Shown here piece by piece: positions 24,334 through 36,989 of a stretch of 64,000 nucleotides of DNA. How positions within the stretch are numbered: the first letter of the stretch is position 1; each line of letters begins with the position of its first letter. The stretch is from Tipula vernalis (taxonomy: Eukaryota > Arthropoda > Insecta > Diptera > Tipulidae), in NCBI GenBank assembly GCA_958295665.1, contig OY282560.1, positions 102,153,930 to 102,217,929 of the forward strand, read 5' to 3'. Below the pieces are notes generated by a model, which saw nothing but the letters and a program-made list of their open reading frames with translations, did not search any database and was not told the origin of the DNA. Made by a program: the position numbers and the translations under genes.

Positions 24334-24750
24334 TGTTACGTTAATGCCTTGTCAATTAAGGTTCGTATCACTTATTTATTTCACAAAATTTATTACAACA
24401 CAGTTTATCAATAAAAATTCACAAAATCACTTTATATAAATTATTCTCAAATTTTACTGATCACTTTTACTTTTTAAATCACTTTTTAATTCCTTTTAAC
24501 TTTTACACTATCGGTTACCAAATATTACTAATAATCTTACAAGTTTACTCTATCGCGTTCCAAATACTAATAATCCAATTCGACTTCGTTCGCCTTTTTA
24601 TATACACAAACCAAACTTCTAGAAAGCTCATGATTTTTCTAGTTAGAATAGTGTAGAACAATTTTATCATGGAAAATTCCATTTTAGTACAGTTTAACAT
24701 TGAGCTATTAATTTAATTTATTCTATTATACACTAGGTATCACCGTTACA
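24334..24750 (-). mobile_element. Gypsy solo LTR with ATAT target duplication, antisense
   Basis: Left end TGTTACGTTAATGCC, right end ATCACCGTTACA. ATAT precedes it at 24330-24333 and follows at 24751-24754. A 4-bp ATAT duplication is the known target preference of several insect gypsy-group integrases. It is internally deleted relative to 55440-55935. Confidence 0.9.
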
Positions 24751-24770
24751 ATATTCTTTACTTCATAATA

Positions 24771-25216
24771 TGACGGTGACACCTAGCGTGCGATAGAATA
24801 AGTTAAGCTAATAGCTCAATGTTTTACTGTACTAAATGGAATTTCCATGATAAAATAGTTCTAAATGTTTCTACACTATTAGTACTGGAAAAGTCATGAA
24901 CCTTCGAGAAGCTTGGTTTGTGTATATAAAAAGGCGAACAAGATCGAATTGGATTAGTAGTATTTGGTAAGCGACAGTGTGAAGATTAAAAAGTAATTAA
25001 AAAGTGATTTAAAAAGTGTTGTAGTGCGAAATAAAAATTATAAGTGAACAGTAAAATTGTGTGAAAATTATTTAAAGTGATTTTGTGAATTATCGTTAGT
25101 ATATAGTGTTGTTTTAATTTTTGTGTGACATAAATAAATTCGTTGGGGATAAATTGAATTGATTTGGTTTTATTCACAATCCAGTGATACGAGCCTTGAT
25201 TGACAAGGCAAAAACA
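24771..25216 (+). mobile_element. Gypsy LTR in sense orientation, inverted relative to its neighbour
   Basis: Starts TGACGGTGACACCTAG and carries GTGTATATAAAAAGGCG (TATA box near 24920) and ATAAATTCGTTGG. It ends near GACAAGGCAAAAACAATT, where the final bases differ from the family end GTAACA. With the LTR ending at 24750 it forms a palindrome of about 880 bp with a 20-bp spacer. It sits at the truncated 3' side of the non-LTR element at 25217. Confidence 0.85.
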
Positions 25217-26114
25217 ATTGCCACCCGCTCTTTGAAATTTGTTAAAATAGCATTTCGATTTTGCGTTTATAATTTGTTTATTCAATTCAGTCGAATACTT
25301 GTAATATTACTTCTTCAGATTGGAATTTTGACTATGTTTTTTAAGTTTCTTGGGAAGTTGGTTTTTCTTTATTACCTTAAAAACCAAAGCATCTGTAATC
25401 CAAGGTTTGCGTTTTACAGTTTTTTTACGCGTTGCAAATATGTACATATTTATATTTAGTGATATAATTATTCAAAATGTAGAGGAACAAATCAAACGCT
25501 TCTGAAATATTAACTAGAGCCAATACAGAGGACCACGATTCTTGTACTAATAAATTATTTAATAATTTAAAATCTATTTTAAAATTAGCAGTTGTAACTT
25601 TCGGAACAGATTGAACAATAGGGTTGTCTTCTAATAATAGAGTTACGAATATAGCGCAATGATCAGTAATTTTCATATCTAAGACAGATGATCTCACATC
25701 AACATGAGAGCATCTGAAATAAACATGGTCAATACAAGTAGAAGACAAATTAACAATCCTAGTTGGAGCATTGACATCAGAAGTTAAACCATTACTTGAC
25801 ATCAAAAATTTGTATTCATCTATTTGCGTTGAATTATCTAGTAAATTAATGTTTAGATCACCAACGACTAAAAGATTTTTGGATTTAAGTCTACACATAA
25901 AAGGGACAAATTCAATCAAAAAAGCATCTATATTAAAAGATTGCAACCTATAGACACATACTATAGTAATTTTAAAACGATTCAAATAAATATCTACCAT
26001 TAAGACATCGGCAGTATTCAAAACAAAATCGGTTGTAATTTTCACATTTAAATCATCAGCTATGTATACTGCAACACCACCAGAGTGATATTTGTTTGTT
26101 TGCAAACTAAACAA
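25217..26114 (-). pseudogene. Jockey/CR1-like non-LTR retrotransposon ORF2: endonuclease domain, truncated
   Basis: The minus strand from 26114 encodes an apurinic-type endonuclease. Landmarks are GGVAVYIADDLN, LLVVGDLNINLLD (the GDxN metal site), TCIDHVYF and ITDHCAIFV (the DH catalytic end). From 25440 down to 25217 a frameshifted stretch resembles the linker that precedes reverse transcriptase. The RT itself is lost; the sequence ends at the gypsy LTR. The open frame stops at 25425. The endonuclease would nick the genomic target for target-primed reverse transcription. Its N-terminus is short and the first Met is probably not native. Confidence 0.85.
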
Positions 26115-26159
26115 TCATAATTTTTACGCAAGCTACGTATATTTTGGTGCATGACACCA

Positions 26160-27362
26160 AAAATTGTGACCTTTAGAATGAGAAGTCATGGAAGAATGGG
26201 AAGGTAAAGACAAGTTAGGACCTAAAGATTCGTTAAATAAATTATTCAATTTGATTGGTTCACCATTCTCCTTCCTCATACATATCGTAGAATTCCTAAT
26301 CCAAAGGTACTTTTAACTGCGATCAATTTTAGCCTTTTTAGCTGCCATAAATAACTGCCTTTTCTTGTATGTCAAACATTCGTTAATGAAAATTGGAGTT
26401 GCATCTTGAACATCAGCACCAAATGAAGTTGTGTTTAGTTTTAGTTTTTCCTTGTATTTCGTATCCATAATCAAATCCTTGGTTTTTCTTGATAAAAACT
26501 TTACAAACGCTACATCCTGCAGTGATTTATAATTACCAATGGGAAATGATTTTCTCTTTTTATATCCTTTATATTAACTTCACCTGCTTGATTGCTTGCT
26601 TGAGTGTCCTTACGATCTTCAAGTTCAAAATTGACCCACTTCTCGTGATCCTCTCGCGCTGAAATTTTGCACATCGACTTTTCTCACCTAACAATACTTT
26701 TTGGCAAAATTTCAGTTCGATCAACATACTATAACTAAGTTTTTTTTTTAATTTTCAATTTAAAAAATTCAATCTAGTAGTGTTCCAAATGTTTCTTCAA
26801 GTAAGTTTAAAATTCAAATTTGTTTTTTGAATGTCATTGAATTTTAAATTTTAGTCATGGTGAAGAAGGTCCGAAACTGAATTGCAATCGACCGAGTCTT
26901 ATATATAAAGGATATATAGTCAAAAGCTTTGTTTTTACGGGTTATGTGTTTTTTTATAAAGCAATAGTCGATGTCACGAGTTGTAAATGATGAAATACCG
27001 AGCCCGTTTTTAAATAATTTCACAACGGTATCATCAATATTGGAAGAATCAGTTGTAGGCAAACCGGTAATTTCTAAGCATTTTTCCTTTGATAATTTTT
27101 CCAAGTATTCAATTTGCTGTTGGTTTTCGTTGATTATTGTTTTCAGTTGTGCGTTTTCAGCTTCTAAATTTTTCACTAGAGAAAATAAGTTCTCGTATTC
27201 CTTTAGCTGATTAAATACTTTAGAAAAATTAGAATTGATGTCATCTTTCATACTGATGACTTCGCCTAACAGCATTTCCAAGGTCACGGTTGAATTAATT
27301 ATACCCGATGAATTGTTATCACCCATACTGCCACCCGAACTATTTCCAAATAACAATTTCAA
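26160..27362 (-). pseudogene. Non-LTR retrotransposon ORF1 (coiled-coil, RNA-binding type), frameshifted
   Basis: From 27362 the minus strand encodes an N-terminal segment, a coiled coil near residues 30-95 (LKEYENLFSLVKNLEAENAQ and following) and then EKCLEITGLPTT, DIDYCFIKK and FDYISFIYKT, an ORF1 RNA-recognition-like module. The frame breaks near 26850. Continuing pieces at 26600-26170 read KFLSRKTKDLIMDT, IFINECLTYKKRQLFMAAKK and KYLWIRNSTICMRKENGEP, the usual ORF1 C-terminus. ORF1 products chaperone the element RNA. Order and strand fit ORF2 just downstream, so this is one element of the Jockey/CR1 group. Confidence 0.8.
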
Positions 27363-27489
27363 CGAAATACTTTACATTTTATTATATCGACTAAATATTA
27401 TCATATCAATAAAAAGACATACTTTTAAAACAATTATTATAACAATAATATTATGAAATTTATGATAAATTTTAAAATCTTAAATTTTT

Positions 27490-27857
27490 TTTTTTTTGGT
27501 TTTAATCTATGCAATCTGTTTTGGGGCTCAAGGCACTCCTAACTCTTTCGCAGTTTACTTTTACCGTCCTACTTTACGCATTAGTAGCCAAATCGAGGAC
27601 GTACGGCTATAGACCTATTTTGTATAAACCACCTGCACATTGCATTGCTTCATGCCAACCTATAGTGGTGACATGAAAGGTGGGTCGGCCCATGGATTCT
27701 GCACTCTCAACAGGGGGGGGGGTCATAGATGTGTTCATTTTCATCACCGATCGTAATCAAATGATGAGAAATCCCTTTTGCTATCGGGATTCAAACTCGG
27801 TACCTCCCGATCCAACCGCCGCAGCTTTAACCACTGCGTCGCGCCGTTTGGTCGGTG
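27490..27857 (-). mobile_element. tRNA-derived SINE with 15-bp target duplication
   Basis: On the minus strand the element starts at 27857. It shows an A-box-like GACGCAGTGGTTAAAGC (about 27825-27841) and a B-box-like GAGTTTGAATCCC (about 27783-27796), the split promoter of RNA polymerase III. It ends in an A-run (T-run on + at 27490-27497). Both sides are flanked by the identical 15-mer AAATCTTAAATTTTT (27475-27489 and 27858-27872), the signature of LINE-mediated insertion. The body is about 368 bp and includes a G-run at 27713-27722. The head folds only loosely as a tRNA, so this is a SINE rather than a tRNA gene. Confidence 0.85.
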
Positions 27858-29798
27858 AAATCTTAAATTTTTGGTTAATTTTTCAAGGAGACAAAAATTT
27901 GTCATTTTGATAATTTTATTTTAAATTATTTTATACATTTGATAAAACAATTTCAATTCGAAAATGTTTTTAAAATTTATGTAGCTCAACAATACATTGT
28001 TTATCATTTTAAGAATATTTCGTTTAATCCAAAAATATTATTATGCATGTTAACATTATTTGTCACCAGGGCTGTGCTGTAACATTTGGAGGCCCGGGGC
28101 AAACAAAAATGGGGGCCCTACAACAACAAAAAAAAAATCTCAAAATATTTAAATAAAAAACAAAAATCACAGTTTAATTCATTTGCATAATCACAATAAT
28201 TTTAGTTAGTTTTACATTAAGATACTTTATATTCAATAAGAAAATAATGAAAAATAGCAAGAAATAATTTTTCTTGCCCTTTTGCTGGCAAATTCATCGA
28301 TAATACCATTCAAATCAATAGTTCTGGCAGTTGCATTTTCAATTGACAGGATCGCTAATCCAGAGAGCCGCAGATAATTTTCAATCAGTTTTAGCTTTGA
28401 AAAAGATCGCTCACAATTAGCAACGGAAATTGGTATCGTTAAAATTATTCGGTATACGATACACACATTAGGATATAATTCTTCCAAATTTCTATCTAAA
28501 ATAAATTTGAAATTTTCCAAAACTGAATAGTTATCTTCTAGGACATGTCTCAAAACGGAAAGTTCATTTCTGAACTCCATCTCCTGATATCGTCTTTTAA
28601 ATATTTGGATAAATTTGAACAATGATTGTTAAACTCATTTGTATCCATACTTTTCAACTTTTCATTATCAAAAAGAAATCCGAAAAGCTCATTTAAATAA
28701 TTATACGATTCAAATCGTTCTTGAAATGAATCTCTCATTACGTTGATTAATTTATCAAAATATAATGTTTTAAATTTCTCTTCAGAAGCCAGATGGTTAC
28801 ACTCTGCCTCAACTTCTGTTTCGAGCATTAACTCACAAATGTTGATATCATCACAGCATTCGATAATTTGTTCAGTTTCATGACTAACACCTGTTCCAAT
28901 TGCATCAACAATTTCGTCATCTTTATCATTATTATTTAGTTTTTCCGATATTTCAGTTGATTCTTTTAAAATGCTGTCGAAATTGTTTTTAAAATCTTCA
29001 AGTGATAATAACGTGGCCCTTGTGTGACTTAATGCAACATTTAATGCCGTATCTTTTTCCTGTAATGATTGGCTTAAAATATGAAGTTTTGATAACAAAT
29101 GATACCAAATTGTTGTCAATACAACAAACTCATAATTGTTTATTTGTTGTTTTAGTGATTCAGCAAGAGCTTTACAGTCTAGGTGGGTAATTTTAAGTTC
29201 ATCTAGAGCAAGAATAATTTCGGTTAGCTAGTATTTAACGGCTTTTACACTTTTCAATCGATATTCCCAACGAGTGGTTTTAAATTTATTTTTAAATATT
29301 TCGTCTGAATAGCCCATCGCTTGGTTGATGCAGTAAAAATTTTATATAAATTATTTATTGTTGTAAAATAATTTTCGTTTTTATAGTGTTTTTAACGCTA
29401 TCTCCTATCACTAAATTGATGTGATGTCCACCACAAGGAGTATAGCATGCTCTGCTGTTGATTTCCAAAATTCGACTTTTCACTCCCTTATATTCTCCTT
29501 TCATATTGCTGGCATTGTCGTATGACTGACCACAGCAGTCAGTAATATTGATGCCTAATATCTCTAATTCCTCAATAAGGACGTTTGCTCAATTTTCCCC
29601 AGTTGAAGACAAAACATTTACAAAGCTTAAAAAACTTTCTACGATACTTGGCTTTTCGGATGTTATCTTTACATACCGAATAATTATGGATAATTGGTCC
29701 TTTTTTCGAAAATCTGGTGTGGAATCTATCATTATGGAAAAATATTTTGATGATTTAATATTATTTACTATACTACTTAAAACCTTAAATGCTAATTG

Positions 29799-32700
29799 AT
29801 TGATTGATTGATTGATTTCGAATGTACGGCCAAGCATTAAGCAGGAGATCCCGGAAAGCGCCGGGCCCACCGTACACCCATTTTTACATTTACTTGGAAG
29901 GATAAGGAAGGATATTAGTAATTGTTTGAGATCGACCAGGTTACAAACACCGTTACAGTCAATAGTTAGTAAATTTTGTGTGGTAGGATGGGAAAGGTAT
30001 GTTAGTAATGACAGAATTGGTCCGGTTTGCCGGTGGCCAGTTTCAAACTACTGTTAGTATTCGACAATCACAATTGGTTACTTTATTAGTTGATCATTTC
30101 TCTGGAATCCGGGGGCTGGAACTCAGGACTCCCTAAATTTTTTATCAGGACTTAAAAATTATTAATGTTATAATTCCCAGGCGACTCTGAAAGTTCAATC
30201 CAATTAATAAAAACCATAATACCAAATTTTATTACTTAAATGAATAATTTATGTAACCGTATCTTTAGCATCCCCATGCACACATCATACACCCATTTTC
30301 ACATACCAACCAAAACCGATATAGGTTATTGATTTATTACCCTAAACCTTAATTAAAAATTATTAATGTTGCCATTTCCCTCAGTCCGCCTTTCATTAAT
30401 TTACCTGATAAAGTATTTAAGAAATTTAAAATTACTAAGCTAAGATTATAATTAATCCTTATAACAATAAATATAAAATTAAAATAAAATAAAATAAAAT
30501 TGAAATTAAACTTTAAAATTAATATGCAATTCCCAGGCGATTCTGAAAACTAAATTTAATTAATAAACAGCCTAATAGCAAAATTTTATTTCTTAAATGA
30601 ATAATTAATATAACAGAATCTTTTGTATTAGTTGGGACAGACTCGACCCGTTTACAGACCGCAATGCGATCGATAGTTAGTAAATTTTTAGTGGAATATA
30701 TAATAAAAGTTAATACAAGACAGCACAATCTAGCTACTTTATTTGTGATCATTTCTCTGGAATCCAAGCCGGATACTCAGGACTCTCCACATCTAAATCT
30801 AAATCAGGGCTTAAAATTTATTAATGTTGTAGTTTTACCCCTGTCCACCTTTCACTAGTTTACCTGATAAAAACTTACTAAAATATTTAATTTTAAATGA
30901 ACAGCCCCTATTTCATAGTTTATGGACCTTCTATATCTAATTAGTTATTTATTACATACTACAACAATAATTAACTAAACGTTAAAACCATTCAAAACCT
31001 AAATTATAACTTAAACTAATCTATCTACATTAGTCAAGTTTCCTATCAATGCAAGCACATGTCGCAAATTTATAAAACCACTGTTGTGCAAAAAACAACC
31101 AAAATATGTCTGCCCTGCGGTAGTATTTTTTGTTTTTTTCTTTTTTTTCTTCCATTCTTTTTTCTTTCCTTTCTGATTGTGAATTCAAGCCCATCTATTC
31201 CCATTGACATCGAAATTTATTTTGACATCCGAAACGATTTAACATACTTTTGAATCATCCATTGCACGCAAACAAACCTGTTTCACTCATAATATTCAGA
31301 TACTATGATTTAATTAAATGTATTCCAGACACTTATACGTAAAACATTTATCAAGCCATAAACCTCAAAAAACGATGAAATACAAAACGTTCAGTTTGCA
31401 ATCCAGAACAACAGAAGTATTTATACATCAAAACTGTATAACCGTCCCTGTCTGCTCCGCTAATACACACAATAAAGAGACAGAACACCCACAAATGTTC
31501 GCGAAAACACAATCAAATATCAATCAACTACGACGCATGTCCATTTAAACCAACACCAGTTTTAATCAAATGCTTGATGAGCCCAAATTATGTATTTGAA
31601 AAATTGTCAAGAGCTACAGGTTTAAAAGCTTTCACTTATCGAAGCATTTTAAATAAACCATTCTACTTCAAAACTTGATACTGAAAGGGATGACGGAATT
31701 TGGGTTAGGATCTCCAATATTTGTACCAAACCATTTGACTTTCAAACTCGATATTATAAAAGAAGATTGTATTTTGGGACCAATTTAGAGTATTTGCTTT
31801 CAATCAGCTTGAAGCTTGATAATCCATTCATACCTTCTCGGTGACTTTTGTGATTTTCGACAAATTCTATCCTTCATTAAAATGTTTTATGACCCAAATT
31901 AAGTATTTGCAAGAAATGTCAAGAACCCCTTGTTTCAAGAGCTTCTGTTCATCAAAGCCTTCTAAATCAAATCACTTCATTCAGAAACCTGACACCACAA
32001 AGGGTACTTTTGGGAAAAAATTCAGAGTATTTGTTCTCAATTGTTTCCATTTTCGAGCATTACGAATCGTTTACGAATCATTTTGAACGATCGTTCAAAA
32101 GATGAAAACACTAGATGAACAGAACCCGATTCAATTGAATGGCCTAAAATAAAACAAAACATCCCGCAACTCCACGCTTTGACGAGTCCCAAATATATGA
32201 ACAAGGCATCGCAAATCCTGAATGTAACTTAAAAACATCAACAATTTCGAAATAATCTCAAAAATGTCGATTTTTAAAGTGTCCTGAACATTCCAGAAAG
32301 CTCTCAAATATCAAACCATCCGCAAGCATGCAAGACCAAAAAAATCCTACAAGTGCTAATCACTGCCATGTACAGAACAATTCGGAAAATCCCTACATCA
32401 CGTGAATGTCGACTGCTCTCGAACAATTCAGCTTTTTGCTTTCTACAAAGCTCTCAAAATATTCATCGGGTATTTTTCAAACATCGAAGAATCGTTCTCT
32501 TCGAATAGGCGCCAAAACTCCCGAACAACATCGAACCATCAAACATACTCAAATAATCTCGAAAATCTCGAATAAACTTACTGTTTACACCTGTAACACC
32601 GAATCACTTATCAAGTCTCAAACATCGCGCATCTCACCTCGATGACAAACTCCAAAAATCTCGAAAACTTCAAAAAGTGATCAAAAGATGAAACCTGAGA

Positions 32701-35081
32701 CAAACGAATACGAAATCGGGAAGCGAGAACTTCCAAAATCAGAAGAACCCTATCAAACACAACCAAAAAAAAGCACCATCACTACTTGGAAAATAAAGTT
32801 GGAATTTGCATTTTGCATCATTTTTATTTTCCGTTCACTGCCAGTTAGAAGATCCGCCAAATGAGAAACTAGAAGTCGAATGAACACCAACTGACTACAG
32901 AGACTGACCGGTTTGGCCCAAGTAAGGGAAACAAGAATCCATTTTCAGTCGCGGTTAAATACTTCTCCAGTTTCCTCCTGAAATATTTCTTCTTGTATTT
33001 TTATGAACGTCACAATGATACATCGCAATATGCCAACACCAGCAGATTACTATAAGCTCCCATTTTGAAACCAAATTTAACCTTTTCCAATCAAAACTTG
33101 ATTTGTGAAAAGATGAATTGCAGGTTGCATGTGAAAGGTTGAATTTTGATAAATGTAAAAGAGGTAAACTTGGAGTTAAGCAAAAGATATAATACAAACA
33201 AGTAAACTTAGCAAACACAAAAATCATTGTCGTTTGATGTTGAAAGCTTTTATTTTAAACGAGTTTAGCTGATTTTATTCTAAATCTTAATATCAGTCAG
33301 CACCGAGAAGAAATGGTTGAGCCTGTCTTAAAAAAATATTTAATAGCAACAGGAACGATTTCTTCTTTTTCTAATAATTAGACCACCGCCTTTTCTTAAA
33401 AATTTCCTGAGCTATTTCACCTTAAATTTGAACTAATAAAGGGAATCTCGTCGGCCCAAACAACCGTGGGCCCTCCGCGATCACGGGTGCTGCGATTACC
33501 CAGTTACGCCATTGGCACGTCTCCTTTAGCGACGTAAGATCAACTAATGGTTTTAAGAAGCAAAAAAAATAACGAAAAGTTTTAATTCGTTTTATACCTT
33601 AGAAGATGAAGGCTGGCGCTGTCAAACCCCGTACATTGGCAATAACTTAATATTATATTCTTACAACTTATACTCTTAGGACAGCAAATTAATTACTAAA
33701 TTTAACAAGCCTTAAAATTAGCATCTGTACGGATTAAAAATTTTATCATAGGTATTGTACGGGTTACAGGCATCTAAGTGGTCAATAGTTGGTATTATAT
33801 GTAGGAAAAGACGACACAATCCTACACAATCCTACTTCCTGAAAATCGAAAACGAAATTAATCCCCCTCCCCCCGTACCATAACCGAATTCAAGAATTCC
33901 TAACTTAAAATTCAAATTTAAATATTTAAAACTTTCAAAATCTGAAACAATCTGTAGGATAAAAGGTTAAAAAATTTAACGCAGATCCATTCCCAATTCA
34001 ACCTCTCAGATTAATGATAAATAATATCTCTGAAAATTGAAATAAAATTAATCAATTGTTTCCAAGCAACACCCAGTAAACCGAATTAGAAGTTATTCAC
34101 AGTAATTAGTTAAGTACCCCCATTTCCACCATCTCTGTTAGTGGTTCCTATTTCATGAAATCTCGTGTTGATTCTGCTCATGTTGAATAAGTAAGTCATA
34201 CTCCAATTAACCAGTTCCCGCAAAGTTATATCTCAATGTAAAATAGAAAAATAAAAGTATAAAACCAAAACAATTTCCGACGCCGCACTATCATCCAATC
34301 ATATGTATATGGGAAATTTACAAATACAACTCGATGTATTCTCGATTTTTTAATTAAATTAAATCACTTTTAATTTAATTCTTCATTCTATACCAAATTC
34401 CAATAGGAATTACATAAATGAGACAGTCCATAGTTTAAAAACCAAATGGCATGTTGATCTTTACGTTCTTACGATTAAAAGAGAGACCAACCATATATCC
34501 TGCATATATCCCTTCTGCATTCTTTGCCTCGCACATACATAATGAACCCGTTTATACATAAACAAATGCAAATACGTTCGAGAAAGAGATGCCTCCATAC
34601 TCATGTAAGCAGACAACAAGCAACTACACACATACACACATGCGTTATTTAATCAAAAAGCATAAAATTTAAGGAAAATTTGATAAAAACCTGGCAAATG
34701 TTCCCGGATGGACACATTTTATACTTCGTTCGACTATTTTCCACACAATTTCATCCCGCACTATTTTTACAAATTTAGAAGAAATTAAACAAAATGTTTT
34801 TTCTCGACTGTATTTTTTGTCTTTGTTGCGCAAAATTATTTTAATTGTACGCCATTTGCAACAAAATTATTTTTGTATACAGGAGAATTTTTTATTTTAT
34901 TCACTATGAACACTTTTTATTAATAAAAAAATGACTTTTTATTTATTTGTTTATTTCAACACACACTTTTTTTTGAATTTATGTACATCGAAAATAAAAA
35001 TAAAAATAAAAATAAAATTTAATTTACGCAGGAAGACAAAAAAAAAACACGTCTACCTCGTTCGAGCGTTCATCGCTCACC
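29799..35081 (-). repeat. X-family repeat, copy B, inserted in the hAT element with a 24-bp TSD
   Basis: The 24 bases at 29775-29798 recur at 35082-35105 with one difference (ACTTAAAACCTT, then AAATGC versus AGATGC), and the hAT reading frame resumes on either side, so the insertion limits are exact. The left edge is an ATTG repeat (29799-29816), i.e. a CAAT-repeat tail in minus orientation. Next to it is a hairpin with TGTACGG at 29823-29829 pairing CCGTACA at 29870-29876. Two tandem units of about 0.7 kb follow (29830-30530 and 30540-31260), both with TCTCTGGAATCC and CAGGACT. No convincing coding sequence exists in 5.3 kb. A long TSD plus a simple-repeat tail suggests target-primed reverse transcription. 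Confidence 0.75.
33440..33545 (-). other. GC-rich tRNA-like block inside X copy B
   Basis: An unusually GC-rich 100-bp block in AT-rich DNA. The minus strand contains ATGGCGTAACTGGGTAATCG, which resembles an A box, but the B-box position reads GGTTGTTTGGGCC and does not match the consensus. It could be an old SINE head; evidence is weak. Confidence 0.25.
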
Positions 35082-36989
35082 ACTTAAAACCTTAGATGCT
35101 AATTGTATAATAATTTCGTTTTGAATTTTCGCTGAAAAATATGACGTAATCTTTTTTTTTTGTCAGAATCATTTATTGATTCCAAATGGCTCTTCAGTTC
35201 TGGAACAAAATCAGAGAGTAACTCAATTACTCCCAAAAAGTTACCATTATTTGGTTCAAAAAGTTTTTCATTGCTTCCTCTAAAAGCTAATAATATTGTT
35301 TTTATGATGCATTTTAAAATTATTCGCCATTTTCGCTTCTCTTTAAAATAAACATCTTCATTCATATTGCCTATTCCAGCTCTGGATTTAATGTTAAATT
35401 CTAGCATTCGCCATTTATACGCTGATTCAAAATGTTCTTTTGTTGATTCGTGTGAAGATTTTCGTGTCTTCCTGTATGTTTATAGTCCCAAAATCCAGTA
35501 GTAGTGAGCAAAATATTTGATGGTGAAAACAAACGACAACAAAAGCAGAAAATGTTTCCCGTAGAGTTTGATTAAAAAAGCCAGTTTCTCAACTCTGTTT
35601 CTCCATTTTTCATTTGCCGAAAATCAGTGGCAAAACATCTTCCATTTGGTTTTCTTTTAAATTGACTGCTTTTAATGCTCTTTGGTGCATGCCAAGTTGC
35701 AAGGTCTGCTATATCAAATTTCGTTTTAACTATTATCATTGATTTCTGAAAAATCATCAATAGATAAAATATCTTCAATATTAGTGCTAGCTGGTATGTC
35801 GTCTAAATTCTCGTTCTGCTTTTGAGGTTCACTAACATTTTCGTCAACTTTACTGTTTATAGGTTGGGAAGAAATATTTGAATCACACATTTCAATTGAA
35901 TTGTGGGTCGAATTTGATGAACTTTCACTTCGCTTAACAAATTTATCTAGTGATACAACAAGACTACTTAATTCTGTTGCTTTTCGAGCTTGTTTGGCCC
36001 TTTTTTGTGCACTGTTTTCATACAATCTCTTAGACAATTTTAACTGTGGTTTATCATTTTTTATAAAAGGTATAAATAATAACTTACATTTGATAAATAA
36101 TTGCAAATATTTTACCTTAATTTTGATGGTTATCTAAAAATTTAAATAACATTTTCACTACATACCATTTATCATTACCATATTCAACAAAAAACTGCGA
36201 AATCACAAATTTAAAAAAAGTACCACCTATTAACTTCAATATGCATAAATCCTTTAAATTAAAACCACTAATCGCTATGTGATTAGCATTTGATACTAAT
36301 AAGGTTTGCCAAGATTTTTCTGTTTCCTCTCTAAATCAATTCATATGGTTTATTCAATACTACTTTATTGTACCGTTCAGTTTGATTGCACGTTGTTACC
36401 ACTTTACCTATCGCTTTCAAATTAAATAAATACATAGAACTGACCGAGCAGAACTTTGTGTTGTTTTTGCTCGAGTATAAAATGACTTCTCTTTCAACAT
36501 CATACATGTACTTGTACAAACCCAGGTGTGTATTAATTATATCATAAATTTCGAATGAAAAACGGTAAATTAGGATAACTATGATTCAAATGTCATTTTG
36601 CTTTATTATAAAAAAAACTTCATCAATTTAAAAAAAAAATCAAATACATCGTGTTAACATAAGGGTTAAGCAAAAATATTTTTTCGTAAAATTAAAAATA
36701 TCTTTGACAGGATTGGTGCATCGCTCATACAGAAAAAGTTGTTTGTAATGTTTTTGTTGTAAAACGTATTTCCTATATGTACATAAAGGCAAAACAGGGC
36801 GATACGTCATCACCAATAGAGCGAAAATTTGAATGAAATGATTTTTTCGAATTTTTACCCTTTTCTCCTTTTGGCTTCGATTCTGGGGCCCCTAAAAACG
36901 CGGAGCCCGGCGCGATTGCCCGTTTTGCCCGTATCTAAGTACGGCCCTGTTTGTCACTATAATAATGAAAGTGTTATTAAGATTTAAAC

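Larger units (their letters stand above)
28233..36106 (-). pseudogene. hAT transposase relic (DUF4371 / hAT dimerisation type)
   Basis: Minus-strand pieces in order: 36106-35726 (basic, Ser-rich N-terminus), 35778-35430 (TTF-type zinc-finger remnant with FATDF), 35450-35099 (YKWRMLEFNIKSRAG, FRGSNEKL, NNGNFLGVIELLS), [insertion], 29798-29589 (YFSIMIDSTPDFRKKDQLS, with the first catalytic Asp region), 29545-29340 (GQSYDNASNMKGEYKGV, a conserved DUF4371 motif), 29119-28550, and 28622-28233 (YRIILTIPISVANCERSFSK then LSGLAILSIENATAR, the dimerisation domain). Breaks between the pieces, and the insertion, prevent a complete protein. The enzyme would have cut and joined the 28067 and 36949 ends. 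Confidence 0.88.
28067..36949 (-). mobile_element. hAT DNA transposon with 8-bp TSD, split by a later 5.3-kb insertion
   Basis: The left end CAGGGCTGTGCTGTAAC and right end (read inverted) CAGGGCCGTACTTAG share the CAGGGC tip. Both sides carry the identical 8-bp duplication TTTGTCAC (28059-28066 and 36950-36957), the hallmark of hAT transposition. The minus strand carries a transposase relic. A foreign element at 29799-35081 interrupts it; without that and its duplicated target the transposon would be about 3.6 kb. The GC-rich subterminal regions (GGCCC-rich) are typical of this group. Confidence 0.93.

Noticed and set aside
25184..25459. 91-codon + strand frame
   Set aside because: Antisense shadow of the non-LTR ORF2 and the adjoining LTR.
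27780..27857. Functional tRNA gene
   Set aside because: A/B boxes are present but it does not fold into a full cloverleaf, and the tail and TSD show it is a SINE.
33440..33545. tRNA gene
   Set aside because: A-box-like sequence only; the B box and acceptor stem do not fit.
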